41,091 bases of DNA from Lachnospira multipara LB2003 (GTDB lineage: Bacteria; Bacillota; Clostridia; Lachnospirales; Lachnospiraceae), in NCBI RefSeq assembly GCF_000702205.1, contig NZ_JNKW01000016.1, forward strand, positions 1 through 41,091, given 5' to 3'. Below are positions 26,126 to 34,868 of this stretch, piece after piece; the stretch's first letter is position 1, and each line of letters begins with the position of its first letter. Position numbers and translations under genes: made by a program. The notes beneath the pieces were generated by a model that worked only from the letters and a program-made list of their open reading frames with translations, had not been told where the DNA came from and made no database searches.

Positions 26126-29098
26126 CTACTTATCCTTAGTGGCACTAATGATAAGAGGTTTAATCTCATCAAAAATATCTTTATTGTCCTGGATTACCTG
26201 CTGATTACCAACAACACTTAAATAATCCTGTCCAATTGATAATTTTACAATTGGTGCCAATGCTCTAATAGCATTAACATCACAATTTAAGATTTCTCTT
26301 CTTTCTTTAGCAAATGTCTCATAGTCTGCGTGACTAAGATAAGCACTAAATGATCTTACACCCTTAGCCTTACTATTAAGTGGTGTATCTAAATCACCTA
26401 TAGTTCCAATTATGTATTTTAACATATCTCTATCAGAAACATCAAAATTTTCTACATATTCATATGCTTTTTTGAAAATATCAATTGTTCCCTTAAGGTT
26501 AGGGTCTCTATAACTAGACATATACATATCGCCGTTTCTAAAGAAGCTTGAATTACAGCCATATGCACCGCCCTTTACTCTTACATTAATCCATAAATAG
26601 TCATAAGAGAAAATTACCTTTAATACCTTTAGGGCTCCTGTATAATTAAAGCCTTCCTTAACATAATTTCCACACATTGCCACATACTGAACCTGTGATG
26701 ATGATGTAAATCCAGTCTTTGACTTTGTAGGAACATGTAATCTCTTAGCTTTTTCAAAGTCATTATTAGGTAAGCTCTCAAGGAATTTTTCAAAAGCCTT
26801 ATTAAAAAGCTCATATCCTTCCTTATCAGCTGTAAAGCTTACCTTTAAATTATCTCTATTAAAGATAAAGCCAATTAAGTCATTAAGCTTTGTTGCCACA
26901 GTTTCCTTTAATTCATCAAAGTTCTCATAGATATTTTCAATAAATCTATAATACTCATATCCCTTCATGATATTAGAATAATATGAGCTTTGTGAGAACT
27001 GAGCCAAGGTATTCATTACAGCAAGGGTATTTCCGGCACTTACCATAGTTCCTTCCATACGTGACTTAATTCTAGCAATGATTTCCTTTAATCTCTTATA
27101 GTCATTATATTTTGTTGTAAATACAATTTCTTTATACATATCAAAAATAAAATCTAATTTATCATATAATGACTTGCCCTTTAATTCATAGCGAATTGTA
27201 AATTCACCAAGATTTTTGTTATCAGTGTAAATAGCGCTTTCTGTGCTGATTCCACCACTATTAATATTAATTTCATTAGTTAATTCCTGATAAGAAAAAT
27301 TCTCAGTATCCATAGCTCCCATAACTGATGAAAGTAATCCAACATATGGAATATACTCATCTGGAACCTTCTTACAGCTAAATGAAAGAAGTGTATATGC
27401 AATCTTATTAGTAAATAAATCACTAAACACAACATCTACATCTTTAACCTTTCTCTCATCAATATAAAGAGGTTCTGGGTCTTTCTTTATATCGCTAAGC
27501 TTAAGCATAGGAATCGATTCAAGATCTTTCTGGCTTGAAGGTGTATCTTGGTATTCCTTTAATTCACGAGTCTTAATAACTAATTCTTCTAACTGTTCAT
27601 CTGTAAGAGTTGCCTTATATTTAGCTAGTCTAGCTTCTTCCTTTTTTCTTCTTTCTTCATCTAGACCCTTCTTTGGATTAAGTGTAAGAATAAGCTTATG
27701 AGTATTCTTTAATAGATACTTATCTATCATCTTCTCAAAATATCCCTTATCTATATCTTCTCTTAATTCCTTAAAAATAGCACCTTCCTTAACATGAATA
27801 AATGGCTTTGTTTCATCATATAACCAGCTATCCATCATGTTAAGATAGTTCATAAGTCCCTTAGGGAATGGGCCATAATCTGATTCTCTATACTTAAATT
27901 CGTAGTAATTAATTGCAGCAAGTAATAATCTCTTATTTATGCCCTCATCTCTTAATTTAACTAATGTATCCTCAATAACCTTTACGAATTCTTCTTTCTG
28001 ACTCTTATCTGCGTTCTTAGCCACAATTGAATAAATTGGCTGATATACTGAAGATTCATAATCAGAATAAACATCTGTACCGATTCCAGCATCAATTAAT
28101 GCCTGCTTAAGTGGTGCACCAGGAGATAGCACTAGGGCATAATCTAGAATATCCATAGCAAGATAAAGCTTAGCATCTGTGCTTGTTCCCACTACTGTGT
28201 TATATGAAAAATAAGTATTATTCTCTTCTGATTCATCATCTGCTATTGCATATTCCTTTACAGCTTCAACAGGCTTAGCAAAAGGCTTTTGAAGTGCAAT
28301 ATTAGAATCAATTGAAACGTCATTTTTATCGAAGTTATCAAGGTATTCCTTAGATAAATAATCAAGTCTTTCATTAATATCAAAATCACCATAAATATAA
28401 ATAAAGCTATTTACTGGGTGATAGTATTCCTTATGATACTTTAAAAAATCCTCGTATGTTAAATCAGGGATAATTTCTGGATCTCCACCTGACTCATTCT
28501 TATAGTTATTATCAGGGAATAAAAAACTAAATGTATATCTAGTAAGTAAGTCATCAGCAGATGAGAAAGCACCCTTCATTTCATTAAATACAACACCATT
28601 AAATTTAAGGTCTGCATCCTTACTTTCTAATTCATAATGCCAACCTTCCTGCTCAAAAATCTTTCTTTCCTTGTAAATATTAGGATAGAAAACCGCATCC
28701 ATATAAACGTCTGTTAAATTCTTAAAATCCACGTCATTGCAACTAGCTATTGGATAAACTGTCTTATCTGGATATGTCATAGCATTAAGGAATGTATTAA
28801 GAGAGCCCTTTACTAATTCAACAAAAGGATCCTTTACTGGATACTTTCTTGAACCACAAAGTGTTGAATGCTCTATAATATGCTGTGTTCCTGTATCATT
28901 AGTGGGTGGAGTCTTAAATCCAATTGAAAAAACCTTATTATTATCATCATTAGATACAAGACATATTCTTGCGCCACTTTTCTTGTGCTTTAATAATAAT
29001 CCCACAGAATTTAAATCATCTAATCGCTCCACGCTTATAGTTTCATAATCGCTTCTGCTAAAGTCTTTTAGACTATCATATAGTTTTCCTAATTCCAT
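26126..29098 (-). CDS. M16C-family zinc metallopeptidase (presequence-protease-like)
   Basis: This 990-residue peptidase resembles the PreP/Cym1 class of insulinase-fold enzymes. The inverted zinc motif HxxEH is at 73-77 (HIIEH), with the downstream acidic ligand region VVFNEMKGAFSS. Four M16 half-domains are expected, with the M16C-associated helical linker around 470-530 (EEARLAKYKATLTDEQLEEL). Related enzymes close around and degrade short unfolded peptides. No signal peptide is seen, so it is cytosolic. AGAGGA precedes the ATG. It heads a two-gene unit with era. Confidence 0.92.
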   Translation of the reverse strand: MELGKLYDSLKDFSRSDYETISVERLDDLNSVGLLLKHKKSGARICLVSNDDNNKVFSIGFKTPPTNDTGTQHIIEHSTLCGSRKYPVKDPFVELVKGSLNTFLNAMTYPDKTVYPIASCNDVDFKNLTDVYMDAVFYPNIYKERKIFEQEGWHYELESKDADLKFNGVVFNEMKGAFSSADDLLTRYTFSFLFPDNNYKNESGGDPEIIPDLTYEDFLKYHKEYYHPVNSFIYIYGDFDINERLDYLSKEYLDNFDKNDVSIDSNIALQKPFAKPVEAVKEYAIADDESEENNTYFSYNTVVGTSTDAKLYLAMDILDYALVLSPGAPLKQALIDAGIGTDVYSDYESSVYQPIYSIVAKNADKSQKEEFVKVIEDTLVKLRDEGINKRLLLAAINYYEFKYRESDYGPFPKGLMNYLNMMDSWLYDETKPFIHVKEGAIFKELREDIDKGYFEKMIDKYLLKNTHKLILTLNPKKGLDEERRKKEEARLAKYKATLTDEQLEELVIKTRELKEYQDTPSSQKDLESIPMLKLSDIKKDPEPLYIDERKVKDVDVVFSDLFTNKIAYTLLSFSCKKVPDEYIPYVGLLSSVMGAMDTENFSYQELTNEININSGGISTESAIYTDNKNLGEFTIRYELKGKSLYDKLDFIFDMYKEIVFTTKYNDYKRLKEIIARIKSRMEGTMVSAGNTLAVMNTLAQFSQSSYYSNIMKGYEYYRFIENIYENFDELKETVATKLNDLIGFIFNRDNLKVSFTADKEGYELFNKAFEKFLESLPNNDFEKAKRLHVPTKSKTGFTSSSQVQYVAMCGNYVKEGFNYTGALKVLKVIFSYDYLWINVRVKGGAYGCNSSFFRNGDMYMSSYRDPNLKGTIDIFKKAYEYVENFDVSDRDMLKYIIGTIGDLDTPLNSKAKGVRSFSAYLSHADYETFAKERREILNCDVNAIRALAPIVKLSIGQDYLSVVGNQQVIQDNKDIFDEIKPLIISATKDK

Positions 29099-29164
29099 AG
29101 CGCGTCCTCTTTTCTATTTTATTTTAATAAAATTACATTTTCTATTACTTTTAAAATTTGTAGC

Positions 29165-29216
29165 AAGAAAAAACAGATCTTGCAAATGCCTATTCTAACA
29201 TAACACAAGACCTGTT
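29165..29216 (-). terminator. Intrinsic terminator in the gap after hemZ
   Basis: On the minus strand, AACAGGTCTTGT pairs with GCAAGATCTGTT across a 21-nt loop, followed by TTTTTTC. A second small hairpin without a T tract (29273-29293, AGTCTTTT/AAAAGACT) lies closer to hemZ. The rest of the 241-bp gap at 29099-29339 shows nothing recognisable. Confidence 0.65.
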
Positions 29217-29339
29217 GTAAACTTACTAAACTAGCATAATTCATTAAAGTTTTATTAAACTAACCGACCAAGAGTCTTTTATAAAAAAAGACTTATTAAC
29301 ACTATACAAATTGTATCATCAATAACTTTTTCTTGCAAG

Positions 29340-30794
29340 TTACTTAAGTTCTTTTCTTTTTCTTTCTATCATTTCATCTATTCGATTAATATACTCATCA
29401 ACGTTTTTTACATTCTCCACTCTTGTAATAATACTTGAGCCATCTTTTTCATTGGTTCTTACAATCTTAGTACTTGCACCAGCTCCGCAAGCAATTATAG
29501 ACTGAACTTCCTCCATAATAAGAATATTATAGATACATTCTTTTCCTGGAATTGCATATCCTACATTTTCGAAATTACCTGCCATATTCTTTTGTCTATA
29601 CATATAATATGGCTCCACCTTTAAGTCCTTAGCGCACTCTTCTGTCATCTTAATAATGCTTTCAGTATTCTTAAAATCAAGATTCTTATACCTATCTCTA
29701 TAGATGTTAAGTCTACTAGATCTCTTAATTGCAAGGGAATGTACTGTAAGGGATGCAGGCTTCATATCCTTTATTGTATTAACTGTATTAGCTACCTCAT
29801 CCGGACCCTCTCCTGGAAGTCCAAGAATAATGTCCATATTTATATTATCAAAGCCCATTTCACTAGCTAGTTCATATGCTTTCTTAATATCTTCTACACT
29901 ATGCTTTCTACCAATTAAATCAAGGGTTTCCTGATTCATAGTCTGTGGATTTATAGATATACGTTCCACATTGTGATTCTTTAAGACCTGTAATTTTTCC
30001 CTTGTAATGCTATCTGGTCTACCTGCTTCCACAGTTAATTCTATTGCATTTTCTAAGTCGAATTTTTCCTCTAAGCATGTAAGTATTCTATCTAACTGGT
30101 CTGGAGTAAGAGTTGTAGGTGTTCCTCCGCCAAAATAAACTGTATCAAGGCGCTTTCCATCCATCATCTTAGAAACCTCACTAATTTCCTTGATTAGTGC
30201 ATCAACATACTGCTCCACCCTGTCTTCATATGCCTTATAAGCGTAGGCAGAGAATGAACAATAAAGACAAATACTTGGACAAAATGGTATGCCTATATAT
30301 AAGCTATATCCATTTTTTACATCAATCTTTGAAACAAGAGATATTTCCTTCTTAGCCACATCTATAGCTAATCTGGCCTTTTCTAAAGTCGTGAAATGCT
30401 CCTTTGTAAAAAATCTAATGATTTCTTCTTCACTTTTGCCATCTACTATCATCTGATAGGCTATTTTACTTGGGCGAACCCCTGTCATATTACCCCAAGG
30501 AAGTCCACGGCCTTCCTTTTGTTCAAGCTGCTTATATAATTTAACCTTGAATTTTTCATGAGCATCTGCTTTAGAAAGTCCTGTTACATCTGGAGCCTCA
30601 ATTTCAATAAGTCTATCTCCTTCATTTAAAGTCACTGTTACTTCTTTAATAGGATTAAATGTGGCAGGATTATTAATATCTGAAGTACCAGAAATCGGTC
30701 TTGCAGGCTTTACATCTACCCTAGGATAAAAAGAACGCACTATTGTTACTGCATCATCATAAAATGCATCATCATCTATATTTATATAAATCAT
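29340..30794 (-). CDS. hemZ: Coproporphyrinogen dehydrogenase HemZ family radical SAM protein
   Basis: This 484-residue protein belongs to the oxygen-independent coproporphyrinogen III oxidase-like radical SAM group. The [4Fe-4S] motif CPSICLYC (Cx3Cx2C) lies in PFCPSICLYCSFSAY, and the SAM-binding YFGGGTP is conserved. A long N-terminal region (about 1-160) precedes the barrel, as in HemZ of B. subtilis and unlike HemN/HemW. The actual substrate is uncertain, since no other haem gene is nearby. The longest frame begins 11 codons upstream; AAAGGAA before the ATG at 30794 supports MIYINIDDD as the start. A strong terminator separates it from the preceding relA/spoT unit. Confidence 0.88.
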   Translation of the reverse strand: MIYINIDDDAFYDDAVTIVRSFYPRVDVKPARPISGTSDINNPATFNPIKEVTVTLNEGDRLIEIEAPDVTGLSKADAHEKFKVKLYKQLEQKEGRGLPWGNMTGVRPSKIAYQMIVDGKSEEEIIRFFTKEHFTTLEKARLAIDVAKKEISLVSKIDVKNGYSLYIGIPFCPSICLYCSFSAYAYKAYEDRVEQYVDALIKEISEVSKMMDGKRLDTVYFGGGTPTTLTPDQLDRILTCLEEKFDLENAIELTVEAGRPDSITREKLQVLKNHNVERISINPQTMNQETLDLIGRKHSVEDIKKAYELASEMGFDNINMDIILGLPGEGPDEVANTVNTIKDMKPASLTVHSLAIKRSSRLNIYRDRYKNLDFKNTESIIKMTEECAKDLKVEPYYMYRQKNMAGNFENVGYAIPGKECIYNILIMEEVQSIIACGAGASTKIVRTNEKDGSSIITRVENVKNVDEYINRIDEMIERKRKELK

Positions 30795-30821
30795 GTTATT
30801 TCCTTTCAATTTATAGCTTAA

Positions 30822-30861
30822 AAGCAAAATAAAATCTGTCTGTCATATGACAAACAGATTT
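30822..30861 (-). terminator. Intrinsic terminator after the MBL-fold gene
   Basis: On the minus strand, AAATCTGTTTGTC pairs with GACAGACAGATTT (13 bp, one T-G pair, ATAT loop), followed by TTATTTT. It ends the relA/spoT-MBL unit just before the hemZ start. Confidence 0.85.
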
Positions 30862-30910
30862 CATTGTACTATAAAAAAAATAATATATCTACTTCACTTT
30901 ATAAAAGCTT

Positions 30911-31555
30911 CTAACTAAGAAATGGATTATATATTTTCTCATGCATTATGGTTGTTTCCTGACCATGTCCTGGATAACATCTTGTTTCATCAGGTAATGC
31001 AAAAAGTTTTTCCTTAACTGAGTTAACTAATATTCCTAGGCTTCCTGTTGGGAAATCAGTTCTTCCAATTGATTCAAAGAAAAGTGTATCTCCTGTAAAT
31101 ACCAATTCCTCTGACTCAATATAAAAACACATTCCGCCCTTTGTGTGTCCTGGTGTAAATAGTGCTAGAATTTCAAATCCAGCCTCAGTAAATTTATCTC
31201 CATCTTCTAGATATACATCCACTGGAAAATCTCCTGTATAATCCTTAGTTAAATCAATACCATAATCAGCTGAAAGATTATCATTGGCAGAATTTATTAA
31301 ATCCTTTTCTTCCCTAGATAAATACACCTTAATATTATATTTATTCTTTAATTGCACAACAGCACCAATATGATCAAAATGGCCATGTGTTAATAAAATA
31401 GCCTTAGGTTTAAGCCCCTTATTATCAAGCATCTGTATTATTCTATCTGGTCTATCTGCTGGATCAATAATAATACATTCATTGCTTTCATCATTTGATA
31501 GCATATAACAATTTGTACTTATAGGTCCTAATACTCCGTAATTTAGCGTACTCAT
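30911..31555 (-). CDS. MBL-fold hydrolase (glyoxalase II-like / YqgX family)
   Basis: This 214-residue metallo-beta-lactamase fold hydrolase has the metal motif THGHFDH (His57, His59, Asp61, His62), FTPGHTKGG, FTGDTLF and CYPGHG. It resembles YqgX-type glyoxalase II-like proteins, which hydrolyse thioesters; the substrate is inferred only by family. An alternative GTG start lies 4 codons upstream (31567), but it overlaps the GAGAGG ribosome binding site, so the ATG at 31555 is preferred. It follows the relA/spoT gene by 22 bp, a neighbour pair common in Firmicutes. Confidence 0.9.
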   Translation of the reverse strand: MSTLNYGVLGPISTNCYMLSNDESNECIIIDPADRPDRIIQMLDNKGLKPKAILLTHGHFDHIGAVVQLKNKYNIKVYLSREEKDLINSANDNLSADYGIDLTKDYTGDFPVDVYLEDGDKFTEAGFEILALFTPGHTKGGMCFYIESEELVFTGDTLFFESIGRTDFPTGSLGILVNSVKEKLFALPDETRCYPGHGQETTIMHEKIYNPFLS

Positions 31556-31577
31556 AACTACCCACACATCCTCTCTA

Positions 31578-33878
31578 TTAACCTGTTGTTCTTTCTATGT
31601 CAGTAACTGACTCTACTTTCTGTAATTTGTCAATAAGTCTATTGAGCTCATCCTTAGTATGTACAGTAAATCCAATATTAATTGTAGCAACACCCTTTTT
31701 ATTAATACGACAATTTAAGCTATTCATACCTATATTAGCCTCTGTAAAAATCTTAGAGATATCAACAATAAGGCCATTTCTATTATTAGCATAAATATTA
31801 ATGTCTGTACTATATTTTTCATTGGCATTTCCACTGCTTTCCCATTCAGCTTCTATAAGTCTAGCTCTTTCGCTTGCAGGGAAATTAAGAATGTTAATAC
31901 AGTCTGTTCTATGAATAGAAATACCCCTACCTCTTGTAACAAAACCTACAATTTCATCGTTAGGCACTGGATTACAACACTTAGAAAATCTTACTGCAAC
32001 ATCATGTGTTCCCTTAACCACAATACCTGTCTTACCTGATGTCTTTTTAAGTTTTGCCTTAGGATCATTAGCAAGTAATTCTTCAAGTACAGACTCATCT
32101 GTAATATCATCTTTCTTGCTCTTTAAATATTCATCATATAATTTATTAACTACCTGACCTTCTTTTAAGCCTCCATGACCAACTGTAGCAAGCATTGACT
32201 CCCAGTTTTTAAAGCCATATTTTTTAAGTGCTTTTTCTATTAATTCAGGCTTTATTAGTTCTTCCTGCTTATAACCCTTAGCCTTAATATAAGCTTGAAT
32301 AAGCTCCTTACCACGAACTATATTCTCTTCCTTTAATTCCTGGTTAAACCACTGATTAATCTTATTCTTAGCCTGTGTTGACTTAACAATTGATAACCAG
32401 TCTCTACTTGGGCCCTTGGAATTTTGTGATGTTATAATCTCAATTCTATCACCACTTTGAATCTTGTAATCAATATTAACTAATTTGCCATTAACTCTAG
32501 CCCCTACCATTCTATTACCTACAGCTGAATGTATGCTATAAGCAAAATCGATAGGACAAGAACCAGCTGGTAAGTTCTTTACATCTCCTGATGGTGTAAA
32601 GGCATAAACTGAATCAGAGAAAAGGTCTAAATCACTCTTAATTGATGATAAGAATTCCTTATTATCTGACATATCACGCTGCCATTCTAGGATTTGTCTT
32701 AACCAACTAAGCTTAGCCTCTTCTGATTGACTATCCTTTCTACCAGTCTTACCTTCCTTATATTTCCAATGTGCAGCAATACCGTATTCAGCTATTCTAT
32801 GCATTTCATATGTTCTAATCTGAATTTCAAAAGGCTGTCCATTAGAAGCAATAAGTGTTGTATGTAATGATTGATAGTTATTAGGCTTGGGCATAGCAAT
32901 ATAATCCTTAAATCTACCAGGAATTGGCTTATACATTTCATGGATTACTCCAAGTGCTGCATAGCAATCTTTTACAGAATTAACTTTAATTCTAACTGCG
33001 AAAATATCATATATTTGATCAAGAGTTTTATTCTGACTTACCATTTTACGGTAAATAGAGAAGAAATGTTTAACTCTACCATCTATTTCAGCTTCAATAT
33101 CTGCATTCTTAATATGCATTCCAACTTCACTAATAATGCTCTTAATAAAAGCTTCTCTACCAGGTCTATTAGCATTAACCTCTTCCACAAGCTTATTATA
33201 TTCTTCTGGCATAAGATATTTCATTGCTAAATCATCAAGTTCAACTTTTATCTTGCTAATACCTAATCTATGGGCAATAGGCGAATAAATCTCCATTGTC
33301 TCTCTTGATTTTTCAATCTGCTTATTAGGCTTTTGATACTGCATTGTACGCATATTGTGAAGTCTATCGGCTAGTTTAATTAAGATAACCCTAATATCCT
33401 TAGCCATGGCAAGGAACATCTTTCTTAAATTCTCTGCCTGAATTTCTATCTTATCATGCTCATAATTTAACTGAGTTAATTTAGTAACACCGTCAACTAA
33501 CAGAGCTACTTCAGCTCCAAATTCCCTTGTTACATCCTCACTTGTAAGAACTGTATCTTCTACAACATCGTGTAATAAACCTGCAATAATTGTTTCCTTA
33601 TCAAGTTCTAATTCTGCTAAGATAATAGCTACGCAAATAGGATGTATAATATAAGGTTCTCCAGATTTTCTCTTCTGGTCTTTATGCGCTTCATAGGCTA
33701 CTTTATATGCTTTTTCAATATCAGATAAATCTGTTGATGGATGATAAGCATTAATCTTATTTATCAATTCTTTATATAACTCTTCGGGAGGAGTAAAATC
33801 AGCCGGCGTTGCCGTCGTCTTCTCCACCTGATTAGTTTTTATGTTATTTGATTGTCCTATTATAATCTTATCAGGCAT
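31578..33878 (-). CDS. Bifunctional (p)ppGpp synthetase/hydrolase (RelA/SpoT homologue)
   Basis: This 766-residue long RSH enzyme makes and degrades the alarmone (p)ppGpp. In order: an HD hydrolase domain (His79, His103-Asp104 in LLHDVVEDT, Asn in RLHNMRT), a synthetase domain (IYDIFAVRI, GRFKDYIAMPKPNNYQSLHTT), a TGS domain (VYAFTPSGDVKNLPAGS), a helical/zinc-finger-type region (FSKCCNPVPND) and a C-terminal ACT domain. Both catalytic centres look intact, so it is probably bifunctional. The longest frame starts 14 codons earlier; GAGGAG 7 nt before the ATG at 33878 supports MPDKIIIGQ. Confidence 0.96.
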   Translation of the reverse strand: MPDKIIIGQSNNIKTNQVEKTTATPADFTPPEELYKELINKINAYHPSTDLSDIEKAYKVAYEAHKDQKRKSGEPYIIHPICVAIILAELELDKETIIAGLLHDVVEDTVLTSEDVTREFGAEVALLVDGVTKLTQLNYEHDKIEIQAENLRKMFLAMAKDIRVILIKLADRLHNMRTMQYQKPNKQIEKSRETMEIYSPIAHRLGISKIKVELDDLAMKYLMPEEYNKLVEEVNANRPGREAFIKSIISEVGMHIKNADIEAEIDGRVKHFFSIYRKMVSQNKTLDQIYDIFAVRIKVNSVKDCYAALGVIHEMYKPIPGRFKDYIAMPKPNNYQSLHTTLIASNGQPFEIQIRTYEMHRIAEYGIAAHWKYKEGKTGRKDSQSEEAKLSWLRQILEWQRDMSDNKEFLSSIKSDLDLFSDSVYAFTPSGDVKNLPAGSCPIDFAYSIHSAVGNRMVGARVNGKLVNIDYKIQSGDRIEIITSQNSKGPSRDWLSIVKSTQAKNKINQWFNQELKEENIVRGKELIQAYIKAKGYKQEELIKPELIEKALKKYGFKNWESMLATVGHGGLKEGQVVNKLYDEYLKSKKDDITDESVLEELLANDPKAKLKKTSGKTGIVVKGTHDVAVRFSKCCNPVPNDEIVGFVTRGRGISIHRTDCINILNFPASERARLIEAEWESSGNANEKYSTDINIYANNRNGLIVDISKIFTEANIGMNSLNCRINKKGVATINIGFTVHTKDELNRLIDKLQKVESVTDIERTTG

Positions 33879-33918
33879 ACTTTTTCTCCTCATCTTTTTA
33901 AAATCTATATAATATAAC

Positions 33919-33946
33919 ATTATATCATTTAAACAAAAAATGTCAC
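33919..33946 (-). promoter_or_regulatory. Probable promoter of the relA/spoT unit
   Basis: On the minus strand, GTGACA (33941-33946), a 16-bp spacer and TATAAT (33919-33924) lie about 40 bp before the gene. Confidence 0.6.
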
Positions 33947-33955
33947 TATAAAATT

Positions 33956-33983
33956 AGTGCGCCAAATTATTATTTGACGCACT
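33956..33983 (-). terminator. Intrinsic terminator after the TIM-barrel isomerase gene
   Basis: On the minus strand, AGTGCGTCAAAT pairs with ATTTGGCGCACT (12 bp, one T-G pair, AATA loop), followed by AATTTTAT. It separates the pectin-related pair from relA/spoT. Confidence 0.8.
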
Positions 33984-33993
33984 CTACTCTTAT

Positions 33994-34854
33994 CTATAAC
34001 GACTCGTATAATTTTTCCATAAACTCTCTAGTAGCTACTGCATTTTCAGGTACAGTATTCTCAAGTGTACAGTGAATGTATGGTTTATGCTCCTTTATAA
34101 GCTTTAATAATAATAGATAGTTTAATCCACCCTTACCATCACTTCCGCCTGTTCCTGCTGCCACGCTCTTTAAGTCTACTTCCTTACCTTCATCAATAAA
34201 GTCTTTGCAATGAATAACTGCAATGTCTTTTCCTAAAAGTTCAAAAGCTTTTGTAATTATTTCGTCTTGATCCTTAATATTTCCTGGATATAAAAGGTTA
34301 ACTGGATCAAGAATAATCTGTAAATTTGGAGAGTCAATGGCATCAAGTACCTTTCTTGCTCTCTCAACTGTATTAACAATATGCTTCCATACAGGCTCAA
34401 TTGCAATAATTACACCAAAGCTTTCAGCATACTTTACAATTGGTCTTAAATTCTTAATAAAGCACTCTAGGGCCTCTTCTGAGTGATTAGCCTCTTCATA
34501 CTTATATTCTTCATTAACAGCACCTGTTTCTGTTCCCACAACACCACAGCCGAGAATGCTTGCAAATCTAATATGTGCCTTATATTTTTCAACAATTTCA
34601 GCATGCTTAACTGGATTAGGATTGCATAAATTCAAATAGCATCCAAGTACAGCTACATCTACCTTATTCTCTGCGCATAATTCCTTTATATACATAGCAA
34701 GTCCCGGTGTCATTACCTCAACTCCAGTGCTAAATTCCTTAATTGACTTACCAAGTGCTATATGCATGCAATGAAATCCCTGTTTGTGAATGTTTGGGAT
34801 TAATTCATTAATTGGTGCATATGCTACATCATGTGCTCTAATACCAATTCTCAT
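33994..34854 (-). CDS. Sugar phosphate isomerase/epimerase-like TIM-barrel protein
   Basis: This 286-residue protein has the xylose-isomerase-like (AP endonuclease family 2) TIM barrel. The metal-binding Glu/Asp/His residues lie in AIEPVWKHI, QIILDPVNLL, VIHCKDF and HCTLENT. The family isomerises or epimerises sugars and related polyols. The longest frame adds four codons, but these contain the GGAGG that serves the ATG at 34854 (5 nt spacing). It begins 14 bp after the stop of the YetA-like lyase gene, so it probably handles a sugar or sugar acid released by that enzyme. The substrate is unknown. Confidence 0.88.
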   Translation of the reverse strand: MRIGIRAHDVAYAPINELIPNIHKQGFHCMHIALGKSIKEFSTGVEVMTPGLAMYIKELCAENKVDVAVLGCYLNLCNPNPVKHAEIVEKYKAHIRFASILGCGVVGTETGAVNEEYKYEEANHSEEALECFIKNLRPIVKYAESFGVIIAIEPVWKHIVNTVERARKVLDAIDSPNLQIILDPVNLLYPGNIKDQDEIITKAFELLGKDIAVIHCKDFIDEGKEVDLKSVAAGTGGSDGKGGLNYLLLLKLIKEHKPYIHCTLENTVPENAVATREFMEKLYESL

Positions 34855-34868
34855 TTTGTCCTCCATCT

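Noticed and set aside
29273-29293. Hairpin just past hemZ as a terminator
   Set aside because: AGTCTTTT/AAAAGACT is not followed by a T tract on the minus strand; the better terminator is at 29165-29216.
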